A DNA stretch of 64,000 nucleotides from Dermanyssus gallinae (GCA_003439945.1 QVRM01002215.1:558001-622000); one strand, 5' to 3'; positions 35,101 through 47,665 are shown, counted from the first letter of the stretch. Notes: a model not told the origin generated them from the sequence alone. Numbers and translations: made by a program.

Positions 35101-36149
35101 GCTGCTGGGCCCTATGGAGTTCTGCGAGTCATGCTAGAGTAAAACTAGGCGGCCAGCCAGAGATCGAGACAGATAGATAGACGGGAAGAGTCCCTCGTGT
35201 TTGCGGTCCTCGGTCCTTCTGCTTTCGTGCGACGAAATTCCTACAAGCTCACTTCTGCTGACAACTACAGATAAAGATCGAACTTGTCGGAAGAGCTGGG
35301 CGGCCGGCAGCTGCAGGGCCGTAGAGCCGTCGACCAACGTTCTCCCTTTGACGTATCGTAGATATTCACTCGTATAGTGGCACAACGCCTTGAGTGCATG
35401 TAGGGCTGGCTGAACATGGCCACCAGTCCTAGCGGTCCGTCCACACAGCAGCGACAATATGAGGACACACGGAACGCAAGTTAAACATGCCGAACAACAT
35501 TTTATTCTTCCTGTTTATCTGCACAACGGTTGGCTATGTTTGGCGCGCATACGCGTAACATTTGCATAGCCAAGTGGACAACCAGCAAACTGTCTCCAAC
35601 GGACAAAACGACAGCATATGATTATATGCTATGTCGTTTTTTTTCGAACAATGTCTGTCAGCTTGTCAGCAGAGGCACAATATGACATAATGTGGCTATG
35701 GGTGGAGGTAGCCAAGGCGTACTAACGCAGATAGAATAGAAAACGCCTCTATTTGCACAAAGAGGCTTGTTTTGTACACAAAAGGTTAGATGAAGTGAGT
35801 CAATTAAACGTGCTTGGCTGGAAAACAGGTTGGAAACCGTTTTCGTGAATCCGCCTTGATATACGCCAAGCAAACATATTGTTTATGGCATATTAATGTC
35901 TTCAGTATTCAATCTCCAACGGAGCCTAAAGTACTACTGTACGCTTTTAAGCGCGTTTATAGGTATCTTTAAATATAGTTCCTAAGGAGCAGTGCAGTGC
36001 CTTAAAAATCTATTTATATTTACAAATATATACATATGTATGTCTTACAATAAAACAGATAACAATTTAATTAATTAGTACTAGAGAGGACTCGACTAAT
36101 TGTGTTATATGAAAGCTAAACCGAGTCATCGCTTAAATGGTTATTCTTT
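32151..36149. other. Mostly unassigned; GC-richer at 32300-32800 and 34850-35460
   Basis: Forward frame 32324-32641 (105 residues) is unrecognised. The segment 34850-35460 is GC- and CpG-richer and carries a 15-base G run near 35034-35048; frames on both strands lack motifs. 32830-34660 and 35460-36149 are AT-rich with nothing I can support. A small inverted repeat (CTGCAGTCTA...TAGACTGCAG) lies near 33750-33780. Confidence 0.35.
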
Positions 36150-36510
36150 ACGACAACGGCAACCCCAGCGCTCAGCAGCTTGCTGGAGCGCATGTGGTCA
36201 CGTTAATTTTAGATATAACAGTACAAGTTGACATCATCTGCATATTCAATGCAGTTCACATCAGACGATATATGTAGACTAACATCAAGCACTGCATATA
36301 CTAAAAGAGAGGTACAGCACCTTGTGGTATTCCCGAGGAGGCAGGGCGACTAGTTAACCATAACTAACACGATCAAACGCCTTTTTCTGGTCAAAATATA
36401 CGAAGTGAAACTAGAATCGTGAATTTATGAACATAGCCCAAACCTGCACGCGGAGTCCATGCTAATCGATGATCACTAAAACCGTGTTGACTGGAATCGA
36501 GTACCTTGTG
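36150..36510 (-). pseudogene. CR1/Jockey-like LINE RT core, deleted
   Basis: No long ORF. Reverse translation gives LDSSQHGFSDHRLAW (36478-36501 and onward), FVYFDQKKAFDRVSYG (motif A, about 36412-36365), SGIPQG (motif B, about 36337-36319) and CIEYADDVNLY (motif C, 36255-36221). All four RT landmarks come in the right order but A and B are only about 50 bases apart, so a piece between them has been lost, and frames differ. Confidence 0.75.
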
Positions 36511-39184
36511 TCGTATAAGAACAACTGCGCAGGTGCGATCAGTATTGGAGCAATAGTGAATCGCACACACCGCATAGAAGATAAGTACGAGCTGCAGAGC
36601 ATCCTAAAATTGTAACATGCCATCAAACGAAACGAAGTTTCGTTTGAGCTTTCAGGATACCAACTGCAACGTATTCTCCGGGGACATCCATTTTCACTTT
36701 ACTTGCACCAACAATTTCTCTGACTAGAACACAGACGCTGTTACCACTCGTGGTCGTCTATCCAATCTGAAACCATTAAACACGGTTCCCAGTCTTAACT
36801 CCGCATGAAGAGTCGATTTATCAAAACGGGTTTTACATAAGAATATAACGTTATTTAACACGCTGTGAGTCCGTACGGAATGCGAAACGCCCGGTTTGGC
36901 TGCAGCCTTGTTTGGGATACTCGGAGCCGAAGCCGCTGAAGTCGACACGATAGGTCAGACCATCAAACTCGCACTCTCTATATCTAGGAAGTTAGAGGCT
37001 ATCAAGGAAGGCTAAAAGCTATCAAGGAAGGTCATGATAACCGTGCCAGCCGACCAGGTTCGAGGCGACCACGCAAGGTCTTGATCTCCGACCAGATACA
37101 AAGGTCGAGAGGGACCTTCTTATTCTTTTCGTTCACAAGCAGACAGGACGACAAATATTAATCGAGAGAAAGGCAGACAGTAAGCTATATCATTTTGGTT
37201 TGTCTACATTGATACATAGAAATCGCAGCATAATTGCGCCTTAAACGAAAAAATAAAACACACTTCTTGATCACCCTCGCAACCGAGGGATTAAGATCGA
37301 CGTTGGACGCAACAAGATTTGTGAAAAGATATACAAAAAAACCGATAAAAACTGCAAAACACAGAATTCCGTAACCGACACCAACGAACGCAAAACGGTG
37401 AACGAATATTTACTATTAAGATTAAACAAATATGTATACGTCGATATATGTGCGTAAAACCGGGATTAACAAAATTCTATTGCAGTTCACTGTTATTTTT
37501 ATTATGACTGCTAATATGACTGTTATTACAATTACACAGCTAGCAGAATTTGAGGAATCTCTAATTTGCAGATCGGTTGCTGAGCTCCGCCCAAATTCAG
37601 TTACTTCGACTCTTCAATCGTCTAAATTGCAAAGATTTGTCAGAGGAATCAAGAGAAGCGAAGCAAGCACATACGATTTGTTTCTCCACAGCTGATAAGT
37701 TCCGTCTGTGTTATTAAACAAAATATACGCCACCGAAGCAGACGGCACAGACATATTCTGAGTAGGATCCTTCAACAACATGTTACGCAGCTGCGAGATT
37801 TGATTATACCCCGAAACTGCTGGCAACGCAATAATAATGATAACAATAATTATGATACGAGAATCGCAGCGTACAAAGAAGCGCGTAATGATAGAGACTT
37901 GATGGAGTGGCCCATCTTTGTTCTGGTGGTACTGTTCGAACTTGGATTTGCCAATTTTTCTTATGAAAATTTCAATAAAAACGTCGTTTACGCGCTTATT
38001 GTGCTACACATTCGCTACGCCTCTCGTAAAGCGGTAATTACTATCACCATACTTCTAATAATGTATTACATTTATTTTAGAAATAGACGATTGCGCAAAC
38101 GCCTAAGACAATAGAGACTAATAAAACGATAAGTCTATAATCTCAGTAAAAATCTGCTGTGAAGTTAATATATATTTTGAGTCGTCAATAATTTTGTAAT
38201 GATAAACCTTCTTTACACTATCACACACAGGTTTAATTTAAATGTGTAACATAATATGCGACTGCGATACCTTGAGAAGCTCAATTATTGGTTCCAGTCA
38301 GTCCAAATTATTGGTTGTTCAAAAGACGATATATGAGATAATAAGTCAGAGGGGTAGGCACTATTCCGTAATTCAGGCTGTATATGTGCTGTAATAAAAA
38401 GGCAAGTGGGTAATATAGAGATTCATGGTCTACTGCGAAAATACAAAGCATAGAGAACCTCAAGGAGTTTTAACGAAACGTTTCTATTCGCCGCAACACA
38501 CGTTTAAAAAAGTCCAACATTTTATTCACTGCTATATGGTAACTATCTATTATTATAAGGTGTGGGCTTTCCTTATAACGGGGGTGCAATCCCAAAGCTA
38601 AAAAGCTATTGTTTGGTAACTCCTTTACGCTTCACTATAACGCTGGGAAGAGATGGAGAGACTCAAAAAACTAGGGCAGCTTGACGGTGTAGGCTCCTTG
38701 ACAATGTTGTCCCTTTGCATTCAGGAAGATATATGAGCTAACTTGGAATTTATTTGTCGGGCAGGGTTAATATTTGCGTTTACCTATATTTATTTGTTGG
38801 CAACATGGAAAGTACTTGACCCCACAAAGGTGACGTGTAGAATCAAGGCCACATGCGTGAGTGATAAGGTAATATTGTTTGGCTCTTGCAGTCCACATTT
38901 CTTCTAAGAAGGCTGAGATAAATATCACATTATTAAAGAGCAAATTTTTCAGAAGCTTCCATGCAACTATAGATTAAATTCACTCCTTAATCAATTCATA
39001 TATTCAGGCTCTTGAAAGATGGTGAAACGTAAACTAGAGCAAACCCTTGCACTCATGAAACTAACTTGCTGGGAGAACTTGATGTTGCGGCTATGTTTAG
39101 TAGCCTGCAACAGTTGTATTTTCTGCAAATTCCATTCTATTGTTGGCAAGTTTACTAGGTATTTTAATTCATATTTTTATTACA
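36511..39184. other. No recognisable gene
   Basis: Forward frames 37432-37695 (87 residues) and 37800-38114 (104 residues, with a hydrophobic stretch WPIFVLVVLFELGF) and reverse frame 36948-36724 are unrecognised. A weak SINE3-like stretch may lie near 38690-38760. Confidence 0.35.
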
Positions 39185-39560
39185 CAAAAACCGTACACAC
39201 ACAAAAAACGGTTTCTTTCAAAGTATAAACCATCGTCTGCTATACATGCCTCCCACCTTTTGGGTAAATTATGGATTTCTCGACTAAATACATTTTCATC
39301 TCCTGCGGCGAACCAATTATTAAGCCAAAATTGGACATCTTCGTAAGACGAAAAGCGCTACTCAGCCAGAGCGTGTACCATCTATGTGAAGAGACGGTAG
39401 TCGGATGGAGCCAAGTCTAGTGAGTACAGCGCGTGAGAAAGTGTTTTCCATTCGAACCTGCCTATGGTTTCTTTTACCGCTCTCGATGAGTTAGATGCGA
39501 CATTGTCATGAAGTGAAACTGTCTTGTGCTGTCTCTGTCGTCAAGTAAGTTGACTCGCGG
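39185..39560 (-). pseudogene. Mariner transposase C-terminal fragment
   Basis: Reverse translation near 39530-39400 gives LHDNVASNSSRAVKETIGRF then ALYSLDLAPSDYRLF, the second and third catalytic Asp region of mariner. Near 39360-39220 it continues FSSYEDVQFWLNNWFAAGDE and LPKRWEACIADDGLYFE, the conserved C-terminus. Stops are present, the N-terminal half is absent and no TIR was found. It differs from the other three mariners here. Confidence 0.8.
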
Positions 39561-40989
39561 GCTGTTGTTGCGTTTGGCTGGCATACGCATGCAACAAAGC
39601 TGTCATTTCGTTAATTTCGAAAACTCTTGCGGGATCTTCCGCAAGGTTTGTTCGGGGTTCCAAAATTACCGGTTTTGAACTTTTGAAGCACTCAAAATAC
39701 TGGGTACAACAGATTGCGTGGTCTCTGTAAGATTCCTTCAGCATTCCATGCGCTTCCCTTGCAGTTTTTTCATAGAAAAAAAAAAACAGAAATTAAAGGA
39801 GCCAATCAACATAACGACATCAATGACACCATAGGCAGCCGACGGCACTGATAGCAGCGCCTGGTTACACCCAAAGCAACAAAAAATCGGGTTTTGTATT
39901 GGTACACCTAGAATCTCACACTTTTCAATCAGAAGACAGATTGTAAGAATTGGTACTGAAATTTCGTTTTGGCATGACTACAGCATTATCACGCGACAAA
40001 GCTTTGCATTAAGTATTTACTTAATGCAAAGCTTTGTCGCGCATTAACTTATCATCTTGATCTGAATATTACACACATTTACTTATCATCCTGATCAAGT
40101 TAATCTCTGTAAAATCTAGTCGAGTGTTTTATATCACAAGAGTATCTCGTTGAAATCCGCCTTCTCTTTTACTGCAAAGACGGCGGGGGTTGTAATGTCT
40201 CGTACGGCACAAAGAAGATTCTAGATTTACTCTGTGCACCTTTGTGGGGAGATCGTTAGTTGATCATAGGTATATTCTCTAGAAAGGTACTAAGTGTAAC
40301 GTGTTCTGGTGTAATGAGGTAGTAGTTAGAAAACGTCACAGATGCTCATTTGCAGATGTTGTTGGCAAATACTGCGCCCTTTCTTAACGCAAGGTTTGTT
40401 CAGCTCACTTTACTTTTATGTTTTCAAGATGGCGAAATGTCTTACTCTGATTTCTTGCGCAGCCGATCCTGACGTTGTACCAAAGTCCCCCATTAGCATG
40501 CAGGACAGGCTGCTACTTCGCGACAATACGTTTTAAGGGTATCAAGTAGCACGTCACTGTGACTTACACGGCATGATTAAAAAGCAATCACAAATGCCTC
40601 ACATGACCCACCGGGAATAACAATATCTACAGAAACTAAATTACTCGAATTTAATCATTGAATTAGATAGCCGGTCAGCTGGCGGCTAGATCCGAATACA
40701 GCCAGCATCTCCGTGTTTCTCTGTACGCGTGCTCGACAAGCTCTGTATTGCCTACCGTTGGTTCCTCGGTCACGCCGTCGGCCGTCAAAGCCCGACAATA
40801 TGCGTTTCGACAGGCTAAGTTCTTGCATTTTTCGTTCCGATACGATATGTAATCGATAGATGACATACCGTTTTTTAGTAGATATGAACCGCTTGACCAA
40901 CATGATCAACGGGACTACAAACAGATCGGAAGGAAAATGCTGCAGTTGTCATTCTCACAAAAATTGCGGCTTCCCCTCCAGGACGTCCA
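39561..40989. other. No gene; one hairpin
   Basis: Contains the perfect 24-bp-arm hairpin at 39992-40041. Frames 40342-40536 and 40655-40909 are unrecognised. Confidence 0.4.
39992..40041. repeat. Perfect hairpin, 24-bp arms, 2-base loop
   Basis: CGCGACAAAGCTTTGCATTA and on to AAGTA is followed after TT by its exact reverse complement. Confidence 0.97.
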
Positions 40990-41940
40990 AGTTTCACTAA
41001 TGGCAACGACAGCACCACTAGAGCCTTAGAAGGCTTTATGAGACTCCTTAGGTTTCTTCGTCGAGCGCAAACGATCTGTATCTTTGAGCTTAGGACCCGG
41101 TTTGGGAGTGTTCTTTGCAATAGTCGTAGAGTCGGGTAAGTTTACCCGTACCTCCGATTGGCGGCAAGTTTGAGCCAAGTTGGAGTCAGGTTGCGGATAT
41201 TCTGTACCTGGACTCGTTGCCTGCAGTGGCACAGATTCGATCTGATACAGCCGTTGGAGATTTCACAATCACTTAATGTAGTTTTATAGATTCCAACAAT
41301 AATTTGCGTTTCTCGGTCTTGCAGGCACGCACTCGACATGCCAATGAGAGGGACTAGTGTGGTCCATTACAATGAACGCACTTGACTTCATTCTTACAGT
41401 TGCCAGCAAAATGCCCGTCCTGTCCACAGTGCCGGCAAGCAGGTTCATTGCGACAGTTAGCCACCGTATGCACAAACATCAGAAAACGGTAACAAAAGAG
41501 TGGGGTAGAGCGAGAATGAACCAAGCAGATGATATATTATTAAACTGAAGAAGCACTCTGTCTGTGGGAATGCTAGATAGCACATCGCCATTCTTTCGTT
41601 GTATTACCTCCGAAATAGAAGACACCCCGTTTACCGGGCTCTCTAACCGGCGTGTAATCGTCTCGAAACAGTCAATTAGAGCGCTTGATGGCGCCCTCCC
41701 ATAGCTTGAATTTGGCATTTCACCTTATTAAACGCTTAGCTTCGTTCTTATTTACAGCCAGGTATCAGCTGCTTGACAAGTTATCTGAATTATCAGCGAT
41801 GTCTATGCTACTAGAAGCTTCTCTAGTCGGAGCACCCGATTTGCATACACTTGTCACCGTGCAATTAGTGGTGCAGTTTTCTGTCTTCATAGTAGCAGAC
41901 GCTGATTCAACAACCTTAAACGTCCGTTACATGTCCTAGC
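40990..41940 (-). pseudogene. LINE ORF1 (Gag-like) with zinc knuckles
   Basis: Reverse frame 41718-41479 reads GVSSISEVIQRKNGDVLSSI and TDRVLLQFNN, typical of the pre-knuckle part of Jockey-type ORF1. Then, in another frame, HTVANCRNEPACRHCGQDGH leads into CRHCGQDGHFAGNC (a CX2CX4HX4C knuckle, 41443-41402) and CVHCNGPH...SLAC (41385-41340, with one stop). A Pro/Thr/Lys-rich tail follows to about 41030. ORF1 proteins coat the LINE RNA. No ORF2 follows downstream, so the element is truncated. Confidence 0.75.
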
Positions 41941-42057
41941 CTTGTCACTATAATCTCCTTGGGTGCCAAGTTCGCGGCAGCTACCGAATCATCATTCTCG
42001 TCACGAATAGTGACCCCACGTCCATTGCTCTGCTCACTCTGATTTGTACAAGCTTTT

Positions 42058-42084
42058 AGCAGCCCTCTTGTGAAGAGGGCTGCT
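42058..42084. repeat. Perfect hairpin, 12-bp stem, 3-base loop
   Basis: AGCAGCCCTCTT, GTG, AAGAGGGCTGCT. It lies just upstream (reverse strand) of the ORF1 remnant and could be a 5' UTR structure. Confidence 0.9.
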
Positions 42085-42534
42085 CTCCTTCATTGTTTTA
42101 TTAAAGTTTTGTTAATTTCCATGCCATAGCCACACCACAAGCCAATGCGGCGGTACAGAGAGAATGCGACGTGCACTGACAATCCGGCAACTTTGGGGCA
42201 TGTAGCAAAGCTACTACCGTACGGTACAGCGACGTTGGTAAGGCACAGTTTTCACAGCTGTTGCACGAATGAGTGCCACACTTAAACAAGCAAGACCGAA
42301 CGAAATCAATTCGGTAACGCGTGCCAATACAGCCACGTCCAGCAGGACAGCCAATCCAGAGTTACATCAACTCACCAAAATGGCACAAACAATCGAAACG
42401 AATTACCACAGGACACACACATCGGGGACAAAGAAGTTCGATAGTTCCGCTGCACCAAAGTGGAGATTCAGACAGGGCAAAGAAAACCATAAAACGCCCA
42501 AAACGCACGGAGTCGGGTAAAAAAAAATACTTTT

Positions 42535-42712
42535 CGGGCTGACTCTCAGCCAGGATTTAAGGTCCGCGGGATTGCTTTTCGCATTGGTTTATAGACGAAC
42601 CCTAAGAAATACAAATGTGAACCGGTGGGGCTTGAGCCCGCGCACCTATGCGTTTCCTGCAGTCGCAAGACGCAGGCGAATGCACCACGGCACCAGGCTC
42701 GACACCGGGTCA
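42535..42712 (-). mobile_element. SINE1 copy b, tRNA-derived
   Basis: Reverse complement of CGGTGGGGCTTGAGCCCGCG (B box) with GCACCTATGCGTTTCCTGC, and the tail ...TTTCGGGCTGACTCTCAGCC at 42534-42553. Same layout as copies a and c. Confidence 0.85.
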
Positions 42713-43521
42713 GCTTACACCGAGCCAACCTAACGATGAACAGGTGACAACTGAACACCCTGTATATATAAATTCCTGTATATACTACTATGATCGATCA
42801 TCGATTTAGAAAAGGCGCTATTGCAGGTGAACGATGGGGAATTCAGACATACCCTCGTGTTCGGCAGAGGATATCGCTTCGCCTGATATACGAGTATACT
42901 CATGTTGGTTCCAAAAATGCAAAGTACCACATTAATAACAGTTCGTAAAAGGGCCCTCAAATATCCACTTTTCTTTTATTCACGTTCAACGTTCAGAGAA
43001 CAACCACAAGAATGTACATTCTACATGAACCATTTTGGTTAGTGCAATATCATATGGGGGTCCGACATCGGGAGACGGGGAAACGGCTAAATCATATCGA
43101 ACCACCGTATATGGTACCAAAAATTATTCCTGTAAAGTGCACCTTTCCTTGGTTATTCAATGGGTGTTGATCGTAATACTAAAGTTCCAAGTTCTTGAAC
43201 GTGAAAGAAAAGTGAATATCACAAGACTCTTATTTTTGAGAACTGCTCTTAAGATGACTAGTTACCTGCTTGTAGCCAGCATGAGTATATTTTAGGCGAA
43301 GTAGACATTTTTTGCCGAACACAACGGTACACCTCTACTAAACAACTTGTTCACTCACAATGACGCCTTTTGTAAAGAGACGTCAAGCCATCCGCACCAA
43401 CATACCAGATGAAAGAAATTTTGATTATTCTCCTAAACAAGACTTTCCGCCGTTTCATTTCACTGGAAAATATTTTTTGTATAAAATCTTCCTCTGATAA
43501 GTGTACTTAATTTAGGAACGT

Positions 43522-43554
<33 letters not shown>

Positions 43555-44951
43555 CGAGCGACGGCTTGGGCCAATTATTTTAAAACCAATATTCACGGCA
43601 AGTTTCTCGAAGTACCTCATCGTCTGGAAAGCCTAGCAAAACCTGCCGGCTGGAGGAATTGGTATGGGTGCCTACGCGCTTTAAGTGACAACAATTAGGA
43701 TACAGAACAGCAATGTTCACCGTGGCGAAAACGCCCGAGAAGGCCTGTTTCAAGTGTGAAATCCTAGATCAGACTGCCCGGGACGGCACCGCAATAACAT
43801 CACGTTAGAGGCTACCGTTTCAGCTTTGCCCATCTCGGCGCACCCCCAGAAAAAAAGAAGAAACAGAAGAGTAATGTTAGGCCTCAACGCGAAAGACGGG
43901 GGAGGGGCATCTGATCGGAGAAAACGTCGGCTAGCATGATGACTAAGGGTCTGCAGGTCATTTGCCAGAGAGGGGCAGGACGCTGTCTGCTCCCAAAGCC
44001 TAACATGGCCAGGAACACAGCAAAATGAACAAAATATGATTGATTGGACACAAACCATCTATCGAACGGGCTAATGCCGCACTCTTAAGGCGCATGATCC
44101 AGGAGCGGTTTCAGTTGTATGGATAGACGTAAGGTAAGTCACACCTAAAGACAACACAGTAAGAAAATAATCATAGTAAGGGGAGCTTCAATGCAACATG
44201 CATGGTCTGGGGCAGCGGGACAACCACGGGTCGGGGCCGCCATATCCACAACCAGATGGCAGAACAGGAAAAGGTAGCAGTGAGATACGAAATAAAACCC
44301 ATGTTTGCTAAGTACTCACAGGTTGCACACCTGGATTGCCTCCTGGGCCCCAACAGCGCCATCCGTCAATGATGAGAAATTCGATGTCTGGACTCCAGTA
44401 GACATGGAAGATACCTGGAGTAAGTGCCAGGCTATTTCTACGACAGCCCTGAGGGGGTCTCAAGCACATCAGAGATCTCTCCTACACCATTGATCTCGCA
44501 CTTTGCCGGGCTTACGGCCAGGTCACTGTATGTCCCTCAGAACTACATCAGGGTTGCCGCCCAGCATACCCTTGTCCATGTACATACGCTTAGAGGGCAC
44601 TTGGGGGGGGGATAATTCCTTAACGACCAGACCCTATGGGTCGTCTTAGTGCACCCTAAGCGTGCTACCAAAACGCGACTCCAGAGAGGATCGAGTCAAA
44701 TGCATCGCGGATTTGCAACCCCCTGGTACCGCAAACCCAGGTTGATGGCCATCAATAGCACATAAGAACTCTGACTTTTACTTAAAAACATATATATATA
44801 TATCGCTTATCAAGTGTATGCATTGTGCATGTGTATATTTAAATCATCAATCAGACATATATTAAATTATAAATCAGACAATGAAGTCTGATTGAAATGT
44901 ACACAAAACAATGTTTATTTTTACTCCACGTTGGGTAAATACAAACGGTAT
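42713..44951. other. No recognisable gene; one TA tract
   Basis: TA at 43524-43553 and a short run at 44791-44805. The segment 43760-44760 is GC-richer, with open frames (44058-43750 reverse; 44305-44615 forward) that I cannot name. Confidence 0.35.
43524..43553. repeat. (TA)n microsatellite
   Basis: About 30 bases of TA. Confidence 0.95.
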
Positions 44952-45245
44952 TGCGGCGTGGTCTAGGGGACTAGTGCGCTACTCAAAGTTGTCATCTGCC
45001 GGGGTGTCGCCGGTTCGATTCCTGTTATTGATCGAGCTCTCTCTGAGCTATGCTCATTAAGAATAGGTGATACACCATACCGCTTAGAGTCAGCGGCCTT
45101 GCTGCCACGAAGATATTGGGGAAACCCTAGATATTTCAACATGTTCGGTCCTCGGTGCATTGAAGATATGCTTTAGGCTGTATTCCATGCCTGTAGGGGA
45201 CGTAGGATGCTCTAGAATTGAACACAACTTCCATATAAAATGTTT
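44952..45245 (+). mobile_element. SINE2 copy a, tRNA-derived
   Basis: Starts GCGGCGTGGTCTAGGGGACT (A-box like), with GCCGGTTCGATTCCTG (B box) at about 45010-45025. It ends GTAGGGGACGTAGGATGCTC then TAGAATTG. The head and the tail both match the reverse-strand copy at 51665-51856; this copy retains about 100 bp of body that the other lacks. Confidence 0.85.
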
Positions 45246-45639
45246 TTAAACCTATTCTAAATACAAGCATGCAATACAATATGCACATTTGACGATTCCG
45301 TGCAAGTCCTGCGAGGTAACCGTGTTTCACTTATGACCGCCTGATCGAGTCACTCTTTGCTAACCGGTCTGTATGTTTAAATTTCATGGTTTCCTTCTTA
45401 CGTTGGCCGGCTTCTTCCACGTAAGCTGCCAACAAAGCTCTGCTGGACGTTTCACCAATAATTGGTAGATATTACCTAAAATGCATGTCGGCTGGTGAGA
45501 CCTTTCACCATTGCATGCATAGGACCAGCTTCTATTTTCTTGCATTGCAGTATGTGATATCGGACAATATTATACGTGCCACAATATTTACATGTACAAT
45601 ATTTTATTTCAAAGCAATACTCTTTTAGGCATATGTGGT
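45246..45639. other. No recognisable gene
   Basis: AT-rich spacer, nothing supported. Confidence 0.4.
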
Positions 45640-47265
45640 AATCATGTTTGGTAAGTCAACAGAGAATGTGTCTGTTTGCTTGCATTCCTTGCCAACCGTA
45701 TGTCGTGAATGCAGGACCGTCGGTGAACATTTATGGCAAAGTTTAAATAACGTTTTTTTTGTAGGTGGAATGTTGGACTACGAAGCGCGCTGAAATCGTA
45801 TTTGCCCAGGACGAGCTCTTCCATAGGGATTTGCTCTTGGCATAGTTCCAGTCTATCTCTTTCATGTTGCCTAAGGTTGAATTTGTTGCAATGGCCCGAA
45901 GGCAGTAACTCATAATTGGAGCTATTTTCGCAAACAGGTCCATTCTAGTCCTAGTGTCAACCTGTGTAATCTCCGAGTAGCGTCATGGCCGATATTGCCT
46001 CTGCACGCTTGTGCTCTATGTGCTTTAAAAAAGACAGGCCGGGGTCAAGGTTACTCCGAGATAGCTAAATTGACTTACTAAGTCAATATTTTGATTATTG
46101 ACTCTAATGTTATAGTCCATATTGGCGTATTAAACTCCTCGGCAAAATCAATTATTTTCTTGGACACAGTAACTGTTAGCTTATACCGTATGCAGCAATG
46201 GCTCACTTTATTCAAATAAAACTGTAAGCGTGTCTTGACTTGGCTTTTATAATAAGATTTTAGCATTCCGGAGTATGTCGTTTAACTCTGTAACATGAAG
46301 AATAAACAAGAAAGGGCTTGTCGTGTCGTCTTGTGCTAGTCCGATAGTCTGTTTAACCTCCCGCGCAATACAATAAGGGCCGTCTATGATAGTGATGTAG
46401 TTCTCAGTGAGAATGCTTCCCATTAGGTTGAACATTCGGCCTTTGATGCCAAAATGATGTCGCATAACTTCCAGGAGGCAGTCTCTTGGTACACTATAAA
46501 AAGCGGTCTTGAAGTCAACAAACACTGCGTGGGCTGTCTCTCCGTCGTTGAAACATTACTGCACGTGACGAAAACTTCCCTAAGGGCTCGTTCAATTGAG
46601 CCATCTTTCAAGAACCCACTTTGATTTAAAAGAGAGAGAAAGATTTGGTATAAATTATTTGCATTCGTTATATAGTCGAGCCACAATTAGCGAGGTTAAT
46701 GTCTTGCAGACTACGCTAGTCAACTCCAAACCTATATGGTGCGGATTGGGAAATCGCAGGTGGACACGTGCACACTCTACACGTCGGGGAAGCCGGACGA
46801 TGTTGACCATACGGTCTCGTCCTGCTCCACACGGGCCTAAGTCCGCAGAAGCTCGACGTATTGTTGTGCAAGGAGATCAACACGGGACATTGTCGGCCAC
46901 ATGATGGAGAATGCCGCCGCATGGGCGGCAGGCGTCTATTTCCTAGATGCTTTTCTATGCGAGATGACGCGGCTAGAGGACGTTGGCCGCCCGCGCTTCG
47001 GAGGCACGCAGTGTATTTCCTGCATAAAATGCTTGTAGTAAATGTCATCAGGACATGACAATTTTTCGTCCATTTTCGCTAGTACAGCACTTCGAACCTC
47101 TCCTTCCGTCAAGTTTTTCCAGTCAGACTCTGTGTAGGGTGCGTGTTTCTTGTCAGGCAATTGTGCCTCGTGCCTCACTAGGGTTGTGAAGCGCGAGACC
47201 CACCTTTTGTCGGGCGGGTTATTAGCGGGTTTGCCATAGCAAGGGTCTTTGTTAAGGGGATTCAT
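45640..47265 (-). pseudogene. LINE with linker, RT and thumb, interrupted
   Basis: Reverse strand order: linker WKNLTEGEVRSAVLAKMDEK then PDDIYYKHF (47265-47012); RT start with NQSGFLKDGSIERALREVF (about 46625-46560); motif A region MFVDFKTAFYSVPRDCLLEV (46525); motif B IGLAQDDTTSPFLFI (QDD for QGD). Directly after RNAKIL the frame runs into QVKTRLQFYLNKV, so the YADD motif C has been deleted. Thumb-like LFAKIAPIMSYCL follows (45940-45900). An R1-clade tail on the opposite strand sits between linker and RT. Clearly inactive. Confidence 0.8.
46730..47010 (+). pseudogene. R1-clade LINE C-terminal tail nested in another LINE
   Basis: Forward frame reads VDTCTLYTSGKPDDVDHTVS then SCSTRA, a stop, then IVGHMMENAAAWAA. 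This matches the terminal zinc-finger and helix block of R1-type pol (C-x2-C...H-x4-C, with the second Cys replaced by Tyr). It occupies exactly the gap between linker and RT of the reverse-strand LINE. I could not define a target duplication. Confidence 0.6.
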
Positions 47266-47324
47266 GGCCTCTGGATGCTCTCTTGCACCTAATGTGCGTG
47301 CTGCGCAGTCTCATATGTATATCT

Positions 47325-47396
47325 CTCTGCTTCATTCGTTTATTTCAGTTTCTTCAGTTTCTCTGCTTCATTCGTTTATTTCAGTTTCTTCAGTTT
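47325..47396 (+). repeat. Two-copy tandem repeat, 36-bp unit
   Basis: Unit CTCTGCTTCATTCGTTTATT... occurs at 47325 and 47361 without differences that I can see. Confidence 0.9.
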
Positions 47397-47621
47397 AATT
47401 AGGTTTGTCAGCTCGTTGTTTCATCTGCAAGGCAATTTCCTTCACTCCCTCGATAAAAGCTCTCGCTTTTAAGTAACCCTTAGCGAGGTTACAATTTATG
47501 TCTTCTGCTGTGAAAATGTGTTTATAATTGCTTGTGCATTGCATCAGGAAATCCCCAATATTAAGCAAGATGTCTGGCACGTTGCACTTATGTGGGTTTT
47601 ATATGCATATTGAAAAGAATC

Positions 47622-47625
<4 letters not shown>

Positions 47626-47664
<39 letters not shown>
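47626..47664. repeat. (TA)n microsatellite
   Basis: About 39 bases of TA. Confidence 0.97.

Positions 47665-47665
<1 letters not shown>

Noticed and set aside
46716..47048. 110-residue Cys-rich reverse frame
   Set aside because: It is the antisense shadow of the forward R1-clade tail.
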